Shown in pieces: positions 14,956-16,316 of a stretch of DNA of 16,316 nucleotides. The notes under the pieces are model-generated. The model made no database searches. It was not told where the DNA came from and saw only the letters and a program-made list of their open reading frames with translations. Source of the DNA: an uncultured Planctomycetaceae bacterium (GTDB lineage: Bacteria > Planctomycetota > Planctomycetia > Pirellulales > Pirellulaceae); the NCBI GenBank assembly GCA_903921945.1, contig CAIXSC010000423.1, positions 1-16,316 on the forward strand, given 5' to 3'. Position numbers and translations under genes: made by a program. Numbering within the stretch: position 1 is the first letter of the stretch; every line of letters starts with the position of its first letter.

Positions 14956-16316
14956 ATGGACCAAGTGAAAATGATCATGCGTGTGCTTGTCGCCCAGCGA
15001 TTCTGGGTGTTGTCAGGCGTGGTCACGGTGATCGGCGCCGTCATTTACTTCATGGCGGTGTCGAAGCTGGACAAGGAGCAGGCGGAACGCGCGTCCAAGA
15101 TCGATGGGCAGTATTCCGGTGTCACGGCAGCCCGTGGCATTCAGAACCATCCGAACGATTTTTCCCACAAGAAGATGGACGATGTGGAAAATCTGACGCG
15201 TGAGTCGGTCGGCCGCGCATGGCAGCGGCAGTACGAGCGGCAGCTCGATGTGCTCGTCTGGCCGAAGGAGTTGAAGGAGGACTTTGAGGCGGCCGTGATC
15301 AACTTGCGGCCGGTCGAATCGATTCCGTTTCCGACACCGCTGTCGAAAGAGATCAGCGTTGAACTGCGTGCTCGGTATCGCGATTACATCCAAGGCGTGT
15401 TGCCAAAGTTGGCGACGATCATCAACGCCAGTTGGGCGGCGACCGCCGCGAGTGGCGGCATGGGCGGCTCGGGGTTGGGCGGTTTCGGAGGTGGACCGGG
15501 GATGATGCCGGGCGCGGGTGGTGGTGCGGGACCTGGCGCGGCGGGTGGCGAAGGGATGCCAGGCGGAGCCGGTATGGCCGGCGGCGCGGGCATGACCGGA
15601 GCGGAGGATGACAAATTTGTGGTCGCCTGGAACCCTTCCAACCAAGGGGCGATCATGGCTCGGTACGATTGGTCGAAGCAAGCGGAGAATGTTCCGAAGA
15701 CGCTGCAGATCTTGTACTCGCAAGAAGACTATTGGGTTTTGACCTCGATCATGCAGATCATCGCCCGCACGAATGAGGGCGCGGATGCTCGGTACAAGGC
15801 GGCCGTCAAGCGGATCGATGGCATTGACCTGGGCGTGTACGCCCAGCGTTCGGGCCAAGTCACTCGACTCGGCGGGGGCGGAGCGGCTGGCGGCATGCCG
15901 GGCGCTGCCGGCATGATGCCGGGCGGTGGCGAAGGTGGCATGGTGCCAGGCATGATGCCGGGCAAGGGGGGCCCTGCGGCGGGTGGCATGGGTGGAGGTG
16001 GAATGGCTCCTGGCATGGGCGGCCCCGGTGCGGCCCCCGGCATGGGAGGCGGCGGTGGAATGGCTCCCGGCATGGGCGGCATGGCCGGCATGGGCGGCAT
16101 GGGCGGCATGGGCGGTGCGACTGCCGATGTCGACCCGCTTGAAAATCGCTACGTCGATGTGGACCTGAATCCGGTTCAAGCGGAAACCGCCAGGAACGCC
16201 CTGACGGTTGCCACCGCGACCGATGCCATCTTGGCGGTTGCGAAACGCATGCCTGTTCGACTGCAACTGCAAGTCGACATTCGACGCCTCAACCGACTGC
16301 TCGCGGAATGCGGCAA
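14956..16316 (+). CDS. Membrane-anchored PilO-like partner, partial
   Basis: Open to the window end: 453 full codons and no stop, so the C-terminus is missing. The ribosome binding site AAGGAG (14942-14947) lies 8 nt before the ATG. A short cytoplasmic N-terminus (MDQVKMIMRVLVAQR) leads into one membrane helix (about 16-35, FWVLSGVVTVIGAVIYFMAV), then a periplasmic part with charged helices (LDKEQAERASKID, RAWQRQYERQLDVLVWPKEL). Two Gly/Met/Pro/Ala-rich linkers (about 166-217 and 306-390) separate folded pieces that include EDYWVLTSIMQIIARTNEG and, at the edge, MPVRLQLQVDIRRLNRLLAECG. Its place 30 bp after the PilM-PilN fusion and its single-pass layout suggest a PilO-type (GspM-like) alignment-complex protein. 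Identity as PilO is inferred from context; sequence likeness alone does not prove it. Confidence 0.75.
   Translation, partial: MDQVKMIMRVLVAQRFWVLSGVVTVIGAVIYFMAVSKLDKEQAERASKIDGQYSGVTAARGIQNHPNDFSHKKMDDVENLTRESVGRAWQRQYERQLDVLVWPKELKEDFEAAVINLRPVESIPFPTPLSKEISVELRARYRDYIQGVLPKLATIINASWAATAASGGMGGSGLGGFGGGPGMMPGAGGGAGPGAAGGEGMPGGAGMAGGAGMTGAEDDKFVVAWNPSNQGAIMARYDWSKQAENVPKTLQILYSQEDYWVLTSIMQIIARTNEGADARYKAAVKRIDGIDLGVYAQRSGQVTRLGGGGAAGGMPGAAGMMPGGGEGGMVPGMMPGKGGPAAGGMGGGGMAPGMGGPGAAPGMGGGGGMAPGMGGMAGMGGMGGMGGATADVDPLENRYVDVDLNPVQAETARNALTVATATDAILAVAKRMPVRLQLQVDIRRLNRLLAECG
15451..16125 (+). repeat. Two Gly/Met/Pro-rich linkers in PilO-like protein
   Basis: The runs are 15451-15606 and about 15871-16120. 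They encode GGM/PGM/GAGG units; the second ends in a regular run of MAGMGGMGGMGGMGG with a 9-bp period (GGCATGGGC). Motifs are shared with the linker in the preceding gene. Confidence 0.8.

Noticed and set aside
15013..16272. 419-residue open frame antisense to the partial PilO-like gene
   Set aside because: The His/Ala/Arg repeats are the reverse reading of the GGM/PGM linkers. The plus-strand frame has a ribosome binding site, a membrane helix and operon context.

Overview
The window reads as GC-rich chromosomal DNA of a planctomycete. Four things point there: a BBP7-like outer-membrane barrel protein; a giant surface protein that starts with a basic tail plus a degenerate LEPR-xLL motif followed by a split dockerin; a PilM protein fused to a PilN-like part; and a DUF971 gene beside a SufS-like PLP enzyme. 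No rRNA, tRNA, IS element, phage gene or CRISPR array is visible. Seven protein-coding genes are supported; the last runs off the right edge.

Layout. A minus-strand BBP7-type gene (297-1535) ends before a clear intrinsic terminator (152-200). After a 587-bp gap holding a nested hairpin comes a plus-strand gene for a secreted or surface protein of about 1596 residues (2123-6913): dockerin repeats, a cohesin-like beta region, seven tandem Ig/cadherin-like repeats and an SdrD-B-like domain. Next, on the plus strand, lie a class V aminotransferase-fold protein of the 'cysteine desulfurase-like' type (7146-8405) and a DUF971 protein (8566-8889), separated by a 15-bp minisatellite. A convergent minus-strand gene (8982-12017) encodes a large GH38-like (alpha-mannosidase-like) protein. 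A divergent promoter region (12018-12336) then leads into a plus-strand operon: a PilM-PilN fusion (12337-14925) and, 30 bp later, a single-pass membrane protein (14956 to the window end) that looks like its PilO-type partner.

How the genes fit together. The last two genes probably build the inner-membrane alignment platform of a type IV pilus or type II secretion-like machine: the cytoplasmic actin-like PilM half is tied directly to a periplasmic PilN-like half, and both proteins carry the same Gly/Met/Pro-rich linkers. The PLP enzyme and DUF971 may act together, perhaps in Fe-S metabolism, although the PLP enzyme lacks the usual desulfurase cysteine. The BBP7 and Ig-repeat proteins are cell-envelope or surface components. 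I see no clear new defence or mobile system. The most unusual signals are the PilM-PilN fusion with linkers shared by its partner, three independent 15-bp-period tandem arrays (two sharing a sequence core), the nested hairpin, and a GH38-like enzyme without an obvious canonical His-x-Asp motif.
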